Shown: positions 52,374 through 64,000 of the stretch, in pieces
How positions within the stretch are numbered: the first letter of the stretch is position 1
How the letters are laid out: every line of letters starts with the position of its first letter
Assembly (NCBI GenBank): GCA_026413225.1
Contig: CM048591.1
Location: 36,859,803 to 36,923,802, forward strand
DNA from: Otis tarda
Taxonomy: Eukaryota; Chordata; Aves; Otidiformes; Otididae
Direction of reading: 5' to 3'
Length of the DNA stretch: 64,000 nucleotides
Notes under the pieces: generated by a model
Seen by the model: only the letters and a program-made list of their open reading frames with translations
Databases searched by the model: none
Told to the model about the DNA's origin: nothing
Translations under genes and position numbers: made by a program

Positions 52374-52396
52374 AAAAAAAAAAAAAAAAAAAAAAA
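52374..52396. repeat. A23 homopolymer
   Basis: Uninterrupted A run on the plus strand (T run in the MLLT3 transcript), 270 bases upstream of the last MLLT3 exon in transcript order. Confidence 0.95.
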
Positions 52397-52782
52397 GCAA
52401 CACCCCTCCCCAAGCCCAAACAAAGGAAAAAACCCAGGTAGATCTCTGTCTGGAATGTTTACTCTGTGCATAGCTGCTAAGCAGGTTACTTCAGAAAATA
52501 ATTGGCATATGCCTCTCTGCAAGCAAGGGAAATAAATCAATACTTAGATAATCTAGTTCATATCAAACAAAAACGTATTCAAGAGCTCTCACATCAACTG
52601 TTAGTTCACATACTAGCAGTTATTTCTTTAGTAACAGACTTAAATCATTTTTTTTTAAACCAGACCAACCATGAAGGACTCCACCAATGGCATATACTCT
52701 ATAATCACAGCTTTCATTCAAACAGGAAACAGAAGAGCTGTCAGGAATTCTTGAGAAGAACAGGGACTAATACATTTCTTCT

Positions 52783-53182
52783 ATGAGGTAAGGGTGAGAG
52801 AACTGGGACTCTCCAGCCTGGCAAAAAGAAGGCTCAGTGCAGATCTTGTCAATGTGTACAAATACCTGAAGGGAGGGTGTAAATAAGATGGAGCCAGGCT
52901 CTTTCCAGTGATGCCCAGTGACAGGACCAGAGGCAACAGGCATGAACTGAAATACAGGGGGTTCTCTCTGAACATCAGGAAACACTTTTTTACTGTGAGG
53001 GTGACTGAGCACTGTCAAAGGTTGCCTAGGGAGGTTGTAGCGTCTCCTCTCTTGGAGATATTCACAAGTCATCTGACACAGACCTGGGAACCTGGCTCTA
53101 CACATCCGTGCTTAAGCAGAGGGGGGTCAGACCAGATGACCTCCAGAGGTCCCTTCCAACCTCAATAATTCTATGATTCTGT
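52783..53182 (+). mobile_element. CR1 LINE, 5'-truncated, antisense to MLLT3
   Basis: Reads through the CR1 ORF2 C-terminal block (RKHFFTVRVTEHCQRLPREV at about 52978-53037) and the 3'UTR block CCAGATGACCTCCAGAGGTC. It ends in the tail ATTCTATGATTCTGT. There is an internal stop, near 52884 in the frame of the upstream part, so it is not functional. It sits in the last MLLT3 intron, 0.7 kb from the final exon. Confidence 0.95.
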
Positions 53183-56100
53183 CAAATCAACTGTACATAT
53201 CTAACTTGTGCCTTTCTGCTGTTTTGAAATTTTTAGTCTCTTAATTGTAGTCTACATATTTAAAGAGCTGTCATACTCAACACTGAATTGCTGTAACAAG
53301 TAACACCAGATAAGTAGAGTTCTAGGTTGTGCACCTACCTAAAAAACCCATTCAGCATCTTGGAAAGCCAAAGCATTATTTGTCAGATAGGGCTAACACA
53401 GTGCCAACACATTATGGCTATGAATCTCTCATGTGCAGTTTCATTCCAAGAGACAGACATCCCAAGTGAGCACACAGGAAGGCACCCCGTCCTGAAGTGG
53501 GACTCAGGGTAGTGTCACGGACTGAGAGAACACTGCTCTTCTGCTCAGACCGTCCCTTCTGTGGCACTCAGGCTAGACTCAATGTCCTGTTTGCACCCTT
53601 CAATTTGAAACCCATTTAGTTCTAGGGCTTCCACATATACCTCTAGCGAAATGCTGCTGCCAGATATTCCTCGATTGTTTGAACTTTATTACTGTGACTG
53701 TAATTCCTTTTCCACAGCTGCAGGAGATACAGATGTTTGCACACATGGCTTACAGAGCATACCTTAAAATGACAAATCTGGTAGGAACACACTAACTTGA
53801 AAAAGAACAATGAAATTAAACTAAATCTTTTGTAATTTTACACTCCCAATTTCATTATATAAACAGATGTTTTTTCTCCTCAGATCACAGAAGAAAAGAT
53901 TATGTTGATGATAAATGAAATAACTTCATGTGTATTGTCAGTCATGGAATCAAATAGCCCAGGGTGGATTAAACAGAATGGAAACAAGATAAAATAATAA
54001 GAGGGAAATGCCTGTTACAGTAAAAATGTCCCTTTCTAATCACCTTCCATTTTCCAGGTTGGAAAAAAATAAAAGTAAAATCTAATTTGGTTTGCAGCTG
54101 TCCAACATTCTGAAAGTACTTAGGAACAATCCTGCTCTTATTAACACTTGATTTAAATCTGTGCCTCTTGGCTTAATTTTTTTTTCCTGTATGGGAATTT
54201 TTAATCTAAAATTGCTAACTTCATCTAATCACTTGTTGATTCACAGATTCTTGTAACACTTTTCCATCTCCTACTGTTCTGCAATTAACATGAGAGAAAA
54301 AAAAAATCAAATGAGACAAAATTGATTATTAACAGAAGGAAACTTTCATGTATGTTATATGTCATTCTAATTTTTGGCACTCTCTTGAGCCTCATCTAAA
54401 AGAGAAGCTAAGGAGTCAATCCAGCCTCATTTTGTAAAGCTAGGAATAGGAATCTAATCTCAGGCTCGGTCTCCAAATATTCACTGTGTGATAAAAAACT
54501 GGCTGCACAAGAAATTTACAGAAGCCAAGGCCAGGAAGATCCAGCTATGTTCAACAATTCTGTCTAAGACTTCCTTGCATTGGGGTGGAAGAATACGACC
54601 CCTCATAACTCCCACAGTAATATACATGATTTTAGAAACAAAGATTACATTAAAGTGTTAACACATGTATTTTTAAACAGCACTGCGTATTTTAAAAAGC
54701 TGATAAGCACTTCTAGTGATCAGGTTCTGCTTGGGGTTCTTAAGCTCTAGGTCAAGGGAAATATAAACATTCGAAACATATCCATCACCCATCCCTCAAG
54801 AAATACAGCCACTATGTCAGGGCACCTGGTAAATCAGACTGAAATGAACCCCAAAATTTTTAATGGATGTACAAAAATGTATCAAGATAAACCCAGACAG
54901 CTCAACGAAAAACAGCTGCCTGTGTGCCAGTCAATGAGAAATCCATGACTTACAGTATTAGTACATGCATCCTTATGATATTCAGAAATACTCGGAAAAG
55001 AATAAAAGGTTAAGATTAGTTGCCATGAAGTCTGACAGTTACAATATTAAAAACAAAGCATTAAAATGTTTTCTTTTGAGAGCTCAGGCTGCAAAGAACA
55101 AAAATATCCCATTTGTTCCTGCTATAGTAAGCTTTGCTTTTCTGCTGTAATGTACGTTTCTGTTTACATAATGTCCCTGCAGCTCAGTTCCATCACTATC
55201 CATCACAGTACAACTATTTATCTGCCTTTAAACAAGCAAATGAGTGTGTGTGTTTAAGGAAGCCAAAAGTGCAGCTAATGACATAGTCATTTTTCAATTT
55301 ATGGAGGTTTTTAGGCCATTTGATAGTTTCCAGACCTGCAAGCTGCCCCTTGCAGAAAATTCTCAGAAGATAGTTGCCATCTGAAGTTAAGAACCTCGTG
55401 GATATGAGTAATTTAATTTTCAGTAGTGCTGCATACTCTCAATTTCTTCCTTATGCGTGTACTGCCTAGTGCGCTAACTTTAAAGAGATTTTTCACCAGC
55501 TGAAGATACAACTTCTGATGCCTCGAAGTAAGATGCAAAGTCTTACTAGAAATCTTGTTGCCTTTCATGGAGTCACGCTACCGTCATCTGCACTGAAAAT
55601 AAAGAGTTAGGAATCCACCTTTAGACAGTCAAATTTTAATGCAGGGGATATGCAGTATTGACATCTGATTGCAGACTCAGTTATCCCTACTATTTCACTG
55701 GAAATCACAGAGTTAAAAAAAAAAAAAAAAGCCTCATCACTGTAAATCTCAAACCCTTACAATGAAAGAGGCGGGAGAGATATTTCTTTTTAAAATGTAA
55801 TTTCAGACCAATTTTTCTCTAGCCGTGGTCTAATATTCACATACGAATTGCTCAGGTGGTTCTTGCAGGACTAATTTCTCAGTTAAATGTTCTTTTTCAC
55901 CTGCCTTCTCCCACTTGGGCAACTCATATATCTCTAAGTATCATTTTACATCAGGATTACTTAGCTACATATCCAGGCATTTACAGTTCAGTATAACATC
56001 TCTCCTGTCTCCTCCTTCTTTTCTGTGGATTTATTTCAGCTTTCTTTAACAATGTGTCTCAAAGAGAAATGCCTCTCTTGGGAAAGAGCCACATTCTCAA

Positions 56101-57565
56101 ACAGATACATTTTTCTCATTTCCAGCTTGGCTGTGTTCCTGGTTGCTGTCATGCCTACGGACTTGGTAACAACTGAGATTGCAAAAACCTGTCCTCTCCT
56201 TTTCACATCCCTCAGCATAAGTTTCAAAAGCCAGCACTTCACAATCAATGCCTTCATTCTTCTCTTGCAAGTCCCTTCTCTAAAAATTCCCTAAAAGTCC
56301 ACAGGCAGCGGACTTTGACGTGTACAAGAGATTATTACCTGCCCTAACATAACTAAGAAGATGACAATGACCACCCAGGAATGCAGAACTCCACTACCAT
56401 TCCACTTCAACACTGCCATCACCTTGAAAACTCTTGCAGCTATTAACAGCTTTCTGCTGTATACTTTGCACTCAATCCCTCTTCTCACGTAGTAACAGTG
56501 TCTCTTTCCACAGTTTTATCCCTTGCTCTCCTTACCTTTGTACTTCCTTTAGTCTCTATAGACTTGTATTTCTCCGTCTAGAAGCTTCACATTCATTCCT
56601 GAAAACTTTCTCAGCTCTGTACTCTTTTTATTTCTCTGCTCAAAATTAATATTTTACATTAACTACAAGCTGCAAAGCAGTAACGACATTTAAGATGGGG
56701 TGACAGTTTGTAAGGCAGAGAAGCACTAGTTCTCTGCAAGTTATCCATTCAATATTGTGAACATAATTCTGTAAAGCGATACAATCATACGAACTAACGA
56801 ATTGCAGAATATTAAGGTATTAAAGGCTTTAAAACTAAACCACATTATTTGTTTTATAGCAGCACAGACTGTTTGCTAGTGCAGAATAGCTAACAGACAA
56901 CTGGTAAGTAGCTCAGCTCTTCCACTGAGTTCTGGTAGGCCCCTGTAGCCGGTATTAGGCAGTTGCCAGCTCTGAGTACAGAATGGCACAGTCGAGCCAT
57001 AAATCCAGCTTTCACCGGGGCTATATGGACAACCTGCACACGCTCCAAACGAAGGGAAACAATCCGCAAAAACAGTCCCCCAGGAAACAAGGTGACACCA
57101 ATTCTACATCAGCCTAACTTTTACAATATAGCTAATTAAACACTACGCTATGAGAAGTCATGACTACAGCATTAAAATTACACTCTTCAAGTGAATTGTG
57201 AGGCAAAGGTCAATGAATGAATGCTTTCTCTTCTCTGATGAACACACTCAGGAGAAAAGAATAAGTCTATCTTTAAAATGCACAAGATACTGTTCTTTCT
57301 TCATTTACTCAAAATAGGATACTCTAAGTTTCCAGCTCAATTATGTCTCTTTTCACACAGCTTTTCCTTTTATCAGTAACTTCCTATGAAATAGATTATG
57401 ACAATAATCTGACATCAGACTTGAAGAAGCTTCAGTGGACAAACCCATCATTTTTCTAGCAAAGGTAAATATTTCTTCCCCACCAAATACACTTAAATTA
57501 CACTAGATGAAAAAGAGGAATACGGATTCAGCTTGCTTGGAAAATATTTCTTAGCACGACAGGAG

Positions 57566-57760
57566 AATTCTAGTTGGAAGGGATTTTGTGAACCCCAGCC
57601 CGTGCCCAGAGCAGACTCAGTAGCGGGGTCAGATAAGACTGCTCCAGGCTTATCCAGTCAGGATTTTAAAAGCTCCAAGGATGGAGACAGTACAGTCTCC
57701 CCAGGGCTCTGTTCTACTGCTAAACCACCCTCACAGGGAAAACATGTTCCTTGCTTGCTT
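57566..57760 (-). mobile_element. Ancient CR1 LINE 3' fragment
   Basis: The plus strand shows the inverted CR1 3' block in decayed form: AGTTGGAAGGGATTTTGTGA, then TATCCAGTCAGGATTTTAAA with CTCCAAGGATGGAGACAGTA, then CACCCTCACAGGGAAAA. Order and spacing match the inverted family consensus that I know, but many bases differ. The tail is lost. It is in sense orientation relative to MLLT3. Confidence 0.75.
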
Positions 57761-59242
57761 TATCGTTGCTTTGCAGAGAAGGTTTTGAAGAGGTTTTTCT
57801 TTTTCGCAATTTCACATGAAGCCACCGAAGCCCTGTACTCTGCAGGCTGTGGATACAGCCCCAGCGACAGCTGGATCTATGGCTTGACTGTGCAGACTGG
57901 GACAGGGGCGCAGCCCGGGTACTGACAGCCCGGGTGCAGCCCTGTACTGGCAGCTGGTAACTGCGTCATACTGGCCACAGAGGCCAACCAGAAGTGTAAC
58001 CATTCAAAAGCCATGCCTTGGATAACCAGGGAAGCCTGCGCTCAGAAACCAATGCTAGGGCACGAATTTACAACACAGTGGCCTTTTCAGGTTCACTTTT
58101 TACGTTAATTCTCTAAGAATTAATGAATAATGCAAAGTGGAGAGGGTGTTGCAATTCCTACCTTTTAGTGTCCTGCACAGTAATTTCCCGATGTAGATAA
58201 AAATTTGCTTCTGCCACTATTCTGAAAGTGTGGTTTGGTTCCCTTTGCAGACAAAAGGGAACTTAGGAAACAATAGTACCTTAAATATGAAGGATAACCA
58301 ATATGCATCACTTATGAAATGTGAAAAAACTATCAGAATTCCTCGTCAACTAAGAATATCCTTAACCAAGGTCTTCCTTTTCACTGACCTCTCAATTGTT
58401 TCCTCATCTTTAGTCACAATATTGAGCCTGACCTAATAAACAGATTAATGCGGGGGTTTACAAAATATTTTTAACATACTTATCCCAGTGCTGAGAAATT
58501 TGATGAGTGATTGTAATCATTCAGAAGTGGAAAAACTCTTTACAACGTGTCCAGAATTGTGCTAATGTAATAAAACCATCTGTGCTACAATTACATCTGC
58601 TTTGTTAACAGTGCTTAGTGTTTATCCTTCAAAATTTGTAATTCAATACTAGCTGACAATGCTGCTCAAAACAAAGAATACTATTCTTTGTTCTTACTAT
58701 TGCATAACCTTTCAATAAATGTGGAGCCTTCCTGGTGTGCATATTTTCATATTTTACTCTTCCCATGACTTCAGAAGACTCAATCAGTTTACCGTGGTTT
58801 TGTCCAAAGTGAGTTTTGCTTTGAATTCCATGTTTTCTCTTTGCCATAAAAAACATCTTTAATTGCTTCTGAGAAAACACTGGTCATTTTCAGGAAAAAA
58901 CAACAAGATTTTTATCAAGTCACAGTGCACAGCTGTATCCATTCTCCCATCCTGTTTTCATAATTATTAATACAGTATGTTGAGAAACATAACAATGAAT
59001 TGGTGAAAAATTTAGCTCAGATAGGTATTTTAGTTAATTTGTCATTCAGTGTGACAACACAATTTAAAGTATGTGTAAAAATTCCCTAAGCTGCACTGAA
59101 AGTGGTAATGGGCTGTATATGAATCATACAGGCTTGAAGGCTATTAAACCTGATTACAGAGTTTTAGACGAAGGGAAAGACACAGATGTGACTTCACAAT
59201 TTCAATGAGCACACTGTGACATTGCATGAGAGTGCTCCTCAC

Positions 59243-59314
59243 CTGCTGCAGTACATGTCTCTCTCTCAATGTCATTAATCTTCTGTGGAGCTCTACTAGT
59301 TCATCGAGATATGC
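59243..59314 (-). CDS. MLLT3: MLLT3 (AF9) penultimate coding exon, start of AHD
   Basis: Twenty-four codons, phase 0 at both ends. The acceptor is TTTGTTTCTAG and the donor CAG|GTGAGG. The translation includes LVELHRRLMTLRERH, the amphipathic first helix of the AF9/ENL ANC1-homology domain, and ends VLQQ, joining directly to IVNLIEE of the last exon. This helix contributes to the hydrophobic groove that grips AF4, DOT1L, BCOR or CBX8 peptides in the known complexes. No change at the recognisable hydrophobic positions is apparent. Confidence 0.97.
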
Positions 59315-60556
59315 CTAGAAACAAATCCCCCCCCATAAACAACTTGTTAATTAAGTCATAGCTATGTATTTCAAAAACTTCAGATGTCTTCAGAAACAAT
59401 ACAAATCAAAATGTTATTTTAAATCTTCTTTGAGCTAAATTTTCTTATTTAGTTATCTGGCATGGTGACAAAAATCTTATCAGGTGGTCCTTTGCTGCAG
59501 AAGATAATCTCTATACTTCAACTGTTACAAAAAGTGTCAAACAGACTGGGGATGCCAAAACAACATTTTAAAAAAGCATCTCCACCTTTCTACATAAGAC
59601 CCCAATCCAAACATTCACAATCAAATCTCTCTTTTTCTCTAAAGCTACATAATTAATTTTCTGTGTCAACAAGGAGATACGAGGGGAGAAAGATCAAGCA
59701 ACATTAATCCAATGGTGAATTCCACTGTCCTCCTTCCTGGGATGTCAAGCATGTTCCACCTCTCCACCTAATCAGCAACTTTCTCCTTCAGCCTGAGCCA
59801 TCAGAAACCTTTTTTCTTTTAAGCAGAGAGAGATACGACACCCAGCTTAAGAAACCAAAAAATATATGGATCAGGCCACTGAAAATCTAGCAACATACAC
59901 TGAAACTTCGGTCTCCTGCCTCACGTTATCACAAAGTTGACACTAATACCTTTAAAATATGAACCTTCAGAGGAACTCATCCACACTGGACATGCTATGT
60001 TCACCCACACAAGGACTTAGAGCTCTTATCCGTGGCCAGCTGACATGATTTTAAACAAAACTGTCTTTTGCAGGGTTAAATGGTAGCTGTTGCTTCATAT
60101 CATTCTAGTTAATATGCTAAATCACACTACCACTTCCTAACACACAGCCTTCAGAAAGGCTTATGGAAAACACATATTTCTAAAATTGATTGATCTATTG
60201 GCTAGGAATACAGCTGTGAATTCTCTTCAAAAATTATCACTTCATTTGTGAAGCACAACGCAAAGTCATGGTGGAGAGTAGATAAAATAAATAGTAGATG
60301 GTGGATTCCCAACTGGTGACATTCGTCAAACCACCAAATGGATTGAAGAGAAGGAAAAAACTCTCAAAATAGGACAGAAGAAGAAAGAATTGCAGGGGGA
60401 AAAAAAGGTAAGGATCTGCACCTAAGAAATCCAAAGCAAAGATGTACTAAGATTTTCATTCTGTAACAAAGGTTGGTGTTTAATAAACACATTAACATCA
60501 CATTCTGGATCAGTTTACTAATTTTACTAATACCAGTTTACCTAATTCTCATTTAC
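59315..60556 (-). other. MLLT3: MLLT3 intron (about 1.2 kb)
   Basis: Donor AAG|GTAAAT, acceptor TTTCTAG, phase 0. No repeat or RNA gene recognised. Confidence 0.9.
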
Positions 60557-60628
60557 CTTATCACAATCCCCATTCTTTATCTGTTTATCAGGCTTGTTTT
60601 GCTTTATTGGACTTTTCACTTCTAAAAT
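60557..60628 (-). CDS. MLLT3: MLLT3 (AF9) coding exon, linker before AHD
   Basis: Twenty-four codons, phase 0 at both ends, with acceptor TTTCTTTTCCAG and donor AAG|GTAAAT. The translation begins ILEVKSPIKQ and is rich in Lys, continuing into an Asp-Cys-Asp-Lys end. This short basic linker lies between the Ser-rich segment and the AHD of AF9, matching the vertebrate exon in length. The IKQ...KQIKNG spacing agrees with the AF9 sequence I know, with a few conservative changes. Confidence 0.96.
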
Positions 60629-63030
60629 CTGGAAAAGAAAGAAAATCCTGTAAAAATTAAATGCATCATTGGATACAATTCCATATGAAAAATTCTGCTA
60701 TTAGTTAATAACACAAAGAGTATAACATCTGGATAAAATGTAATCAAAACTCAAAATTGAGCTTTTCATTTTTTAATCCATACAATCTACTCGCATTTCT
60801 CAGAAAAAAAAAAAACAGCTTACAGCAGAAAATGCTAAGTTGTTAGAAAGAGGTGATATCAGTATTATTAATCCTTAAAATAATGAATTTAATGTCATTT
60901 AAATCCTCCTTGACACTTTTTTGTATCTTTTGCATGCTGGCAGGATAAGAGGTCTGATTTTGCAGAAAACAATGATGCTGAGATACTCTACAGGGCCTTT
61001 GAAATGTCACGTGATCAGTATATTTTTCGTGTTCCTTGTGTTTCCCAATGCTGCGTCTTTTCTTCTACAACAGAGATTTTGAAATATAGTCTTTGAAACG
61101 ACTGCACAAGTTGTAACTGAAAAAAAAGTGATGGTAATTTCTTTGACACTTATATGGTACCCTTCCTTCAAGGCCATAAAAAGCCATTTACTACCACATA
61201 AACAAACCAAGAGTGCTTCATCCAGTACTGAACCACAGTCAAAAAGACCATGTCATCAAGCAGCAGAACACCATGCTGAATATGAAAATTTTAGGACTTA
61301 AGTGAGGAATCAACAGAACTGTTGATTGTTCTTCCAACTTTTTTCACACACATAGCACACGTATTTTGAAACTAGAATTAGAGGTAAAAAAAAAAAAAAA
61401 AAGACAATAAATGATTAAAGATGATGGAAGATTTTGTTTGACATTTTATTGTAAGACTAACATCACTAGCATGATTATCTCCAAAATCACACTGGACAGT
61501 AGGAACACAGGACAAAACTCACCGAATAAAACAAGGAAATAAGGCCTGCAAAAGCAAGTCTTCTAGAATAGCAAGAAGCCTCACTGACAGCTTTCTTTAA
61601 CTTCCCTCTCATTTCTACCTCCCTTGGTATGAATGACTGAAATCACATATATGATCCCGAGGGTGACAAGCACCATAAGAACGTAGCAGGCAGGCATCTA
61701 TTTCCCTATATATAGAAAGTGACTGCAGAGCTGAGTTAACCTTACCTAGGGATTTACTTAGCCAAGAGTGATGGATAGCCAGAAAGCAAAACATACTTTT
61801 CTGAAGAAAAATCCCACTTCTTCGATACAACATCCCCTGGGGTTACTGCTGTGTAGGCCAGTGGAAAAACAAATCTTGTTTTGAAAAAAACCCAAACCTG
61901 TAGGCATGGATCTAGTACCTTTTAGATGCTTTTCCTTACTTTTTGAAGGAAGAAAATTCTTAGTTTCAAATAGAACCTCAGCAAGGTTGAAAAAGTGGCT
62001 TCCTTACAATGCTCCTCATGTGTAGTTGCAATCTAACTCTTAAGTGCTCTTGTTTAGATGAGATAAAGCAGTAATGACTTCTGAAGAAACTTACAGAAAT
62101 ATAAACTCTGTCTTAGCTCTTAGGTCTACGAATGGACTTAGTCAACACAAGCCTGATTTCATCAGTCATAAGCATCACCCTGGCAAGCAGCACTATGCTA
62201 CCAAGCAGAGATTTCAAATGTGGCTATCGTCCATAAAATTTGAATTCTCAAGAACACAATTCTCCTCTCATACAATAAGGTATGTGACATTCAATTTTAG
62301 TGGCACACTGCTATTGTTTGGAGTGTCTAAACGTGCAGATAGACCTTCTGTTAGATCACTGAAGCAGAAAGGAACATGAAAGATGTGACTGAGTGGACTG
62401 CTGATACTGAGATTTACAATTACTTAACAATTACATTGCCTCTGTAGAAGTTAGTCTTCATTAAACAACAATATATAGATAGGTGTTTTATTTTTCATGT
62501 GCTTATGTCTCCAGTAAATGAAGTATTCTTCATCTTTATAGTTTGTTTGGTTTTTTTTTCTCCCCCCCAAAGGCTCTCTTAAAAACTCGTAACTTTTGTA
62601 CTTTATCTTTAGTTCTCATGTTTAGAGAGCCTTACTTTATTGGTAACTGGGGGTGAGGCAACTCCCAAACTCTAACTCTCATTTGTCCCTGACATATTTT
62701 GTAGCTCTAGGTTATTTAACTTCCTTTCTCTGAAAAAACAGAACTACTTTACTTTCCTGCCTGAAAAATAACAACAATGTTAGCTCTTATGGGTATGCAA
62801 CAAGTACTCTGATATTGAAGTAAAAACTATCGTATCTTCTAGTGAAGTAAAAAAATATTGTATCTTCTAAATAAACACTGGTTTGGGGAGAGGGGAAGAG
62901 ATTAATGAATAAACTCCTGTGAATGAGCCTCTTGATGCAAACTGTTAGTTTACAGACTAAGTAACCGCACTGAAGTAATGAGAATGTCGTATCAGCTCCC
63001 CAGGACTGCATTTACAAATCCTGACTTTAC
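60629..63030 (-). other. MLLT3: MLLT3 intron (about 2.4 kb)
   Basis: Donor CAG|GTAAAG, acceptor TTTTCCAG, phase 0. Contains an A17 run near 61386-61402 and a small tandem duplication (about 27-base unit, GAAGTAAAAA...TATCTTCTA) at 62817-62869. No further exon seen. Confidence 0.9.
62817..62869. repeat. Imperfect tandem duplication (2 x about 27 bp)
   Basis: Two adjacent copies of a unit beginning GAAGTAAAAA and ending GTATCTTCTA, differing at a few bases. Confidence 0.85.
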
Positions 63031-63130
63031 CTGGTTGCTGTTGGTTTTCAGTAAAGGTGGTGCTGGTTCATGATGTAGTGTTGAGGAAGCTGAACTGCTG
63101 TCACTGTCACTGCCATCACTCAGACTAACC
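63031..63130 (-). CDS. MLLT3: MLLT3 (AF9) coding exon, Ser/Asp-rich linker
   Basis: One hundred bases: the first base completes a codon from the exon beyond position 64000, and 33 codons follow. The acceptor is TTTTTCCATAG and the donor CAG|GTAAAG. The translation opens VSLSDGSDSDSSSASS and ends in LLKTNSNQ, the acidic serine cluster and following linker of AF9. The SDGSDSD pattern offers typical casein-kinase-2 sites (inference). Upstream exons with the N-terminal YEATS domain, which reads acylated histone H3 lysine, are outside the window. Confidence 0.97.
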
Positions 63131-64000
63131 CTATGGAAAAAGAGAGCCATGAGATTACACCTCCAGACAAAGGGCTGTTAACAGGAGTGAACTGAGCTTG
63201 CACTTTGAGGTAGGACACTAAGAATGACCCCTCGCTAAGCAAGACATCATTAACCAAGGTCACGTGGAAGAGAGCCATCTGAGCAGGGCTGTGCTCTGGA
63301 AAAAGCCCTATGTAGCATGGAGAATGAGGCTGACTGCATGCACTTGGCTGAGACGACAGGCCCAGTTAACAGCAGCTAATGTTACAGAAACAGTTAAATA
63401 TTTAGAATATTAAACTGCTGTTCTCAATGTTCCTGGAGCGAGTCTGTATCTCGGTTCACAGCCACACAGAAGGAGGAAAATGTTTTTTAGAGATACTTTT
63501 CTGCTCTTCTAAAAGCTTTCTAAACAGCTGTACTTCCCACTTGGATAAGTGTTTCACTGAAAACTTCCTCGTTTCTCGTCATAAATAACACTCTTTTTCC
63601 TGGCTGAATTTAAAAACTTAGTATCTCAGGAGAGGCCACAGGAAAAAGCTCAGCTCCTAGTCAGTCTCACTGTTCATTTACTTAGGAACAACAGGGAATA
63701 TTTATTTGTTGGAAAAAAAAAATATTTATTTGAGATAAAAAGAAGTTAGAGAAATATTAGCCTTAAAATTTTGTTAAAAAACTGAAACAAAATCTCCACA
63801 GTTAGAGATAAGTTGAGCTTGAGACAACTCTTCATACAATCTCTGACACGAACAAATTCTCCAACTGCTAGTCATCTTGGGCTTTTTCTCCTTGATTCCA
63901 GGTGCCAAAGTGCAGCAGGGAATCAGCTGACATTCATTAATGTTTTCCTATTACCTTTCCATTTAAGCAGTAACTGATACTAGCACTCAGGTGCTGTGCA
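63131..64000 (-). other. MLLT3: Part of an upstream MLLT3 intron
   Basis: Sequence 5' of the Ser-rich exon in transcript order, running off the window edge. No exon or repeat recognised. By comparison with the human gene this would be intron 7 of 10 (inference from counting four exons to the stop). Confidence 0.75.

Larger units (their letters stand above)
52102..59242 (-). other. MLLT3: MLLT3 last intron (about 7.1 kb)
   Basis: Bounded by GTGAGG at the donor (59242 downward) and CTTTCAG at the acceptor, phase 0. It contains an A23 run at 52374-52396, a CR1 at 52783-53182 and an old CR1 at 57566-57760. The stretch 57,830-57,980 is locally G+C-rich with repeated CAGCCCGGGT-like units. I see no additional exon. 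Confidence 0.9.

Noticed and set aside
57533-57925. 130-codon plus frame inside the last MLLT3 intron
   Set aside because: Its first part is the antisense of an old CR1 3' end and the rest is G+C-rich spacer; no sign of an exon.
1-64000. CRISPR arrays, bacterial operons, tRNA or rRNA genes, selenocysteine or riboswitch elements
   Set aside because: None seen; repeats here are dispersed eukaryotic retroelements and microsatellites without regular spacer structure.

Overview
This window is nuclear DNA from a vertebrate, most likely a bird. The repeats are mainly CR1 LINEs, several ending in the avian-type ATTCTATG 3' tail. There are also LTR copies that I recognise, from memory, as dispersed bird endogenous-retrovirus LTRs. 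Nothing in the window is prokaryotic: there are no operons, no CRISPR arrays and no dense open reading frames. Nearly all apparent open frames are chance frames or pieces of repeats.

The one gene I can identify securely is MLLT3 (AF9), on the minus strand at the right-hand end. Four consecutive coding exons lie at 63031-63130, 60557-60628, 59243-59314 and 51970-52101. Each has consensus GT/AG splice sites and joins its neighbours in frame. Together they give the last 124 codons of the protein: a Ser/Asp-rich linker followed by the C-terminal ANC1-homology domain (AHD), ending in a natural stop codon. Upstream exons, including the YEATS domain, lie beyond position 64000. The 3'UTR runs to lower coordinates from 51969. 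Its end is not certain; a poly(A) signal at 46922-46927 would give about 5 kb. Human 9p corresponds to the chicken Z chromosome, so this locus is probably Z-linked (inference).

From left to right: 1-7.8 kb is single-copy-looking intergenic DNA with one long polypurine tract (4.9-5.17 kb). A solo ERV LTR lies at 7.86-8.44 kb. A retrocopy-like open frame with a poly(A) signal lies at 9.08-9.49 kb on the minus strand. A second ERV LTR, preceded by a possible polypurine tract, lies at 12.51-12.93 kb. Two antisense CR1 3' ends lie at 13.75-14.26 and 14.87-15.2 kb, and a pair of 76-bp direct repeats at 15.47 and 16.09 kb. CR1 fragments follow at 23.87-24.40, 25.2-25.45 and 39.37-39.66 kb. A long, decayed CR1 ORF2 lies at 42.0-45.0 kb, then the MLLT3 3'UTR and exons. 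Three minus-strand segments with exon-like splice sites (36.34-36.42, 34.30-34.42, 32.69-32.74 kb) may belong to an undescribed transcript downstream of MLLT3. They are the most open question here.

I found no convincing new biological system. The interesting points are the candidate spliced transcript, a transcribed hairpin microsatellite in the MLLT3 3'UTR, the 76-bp repeat pair, and the clear catalytic damage in the long CR1.
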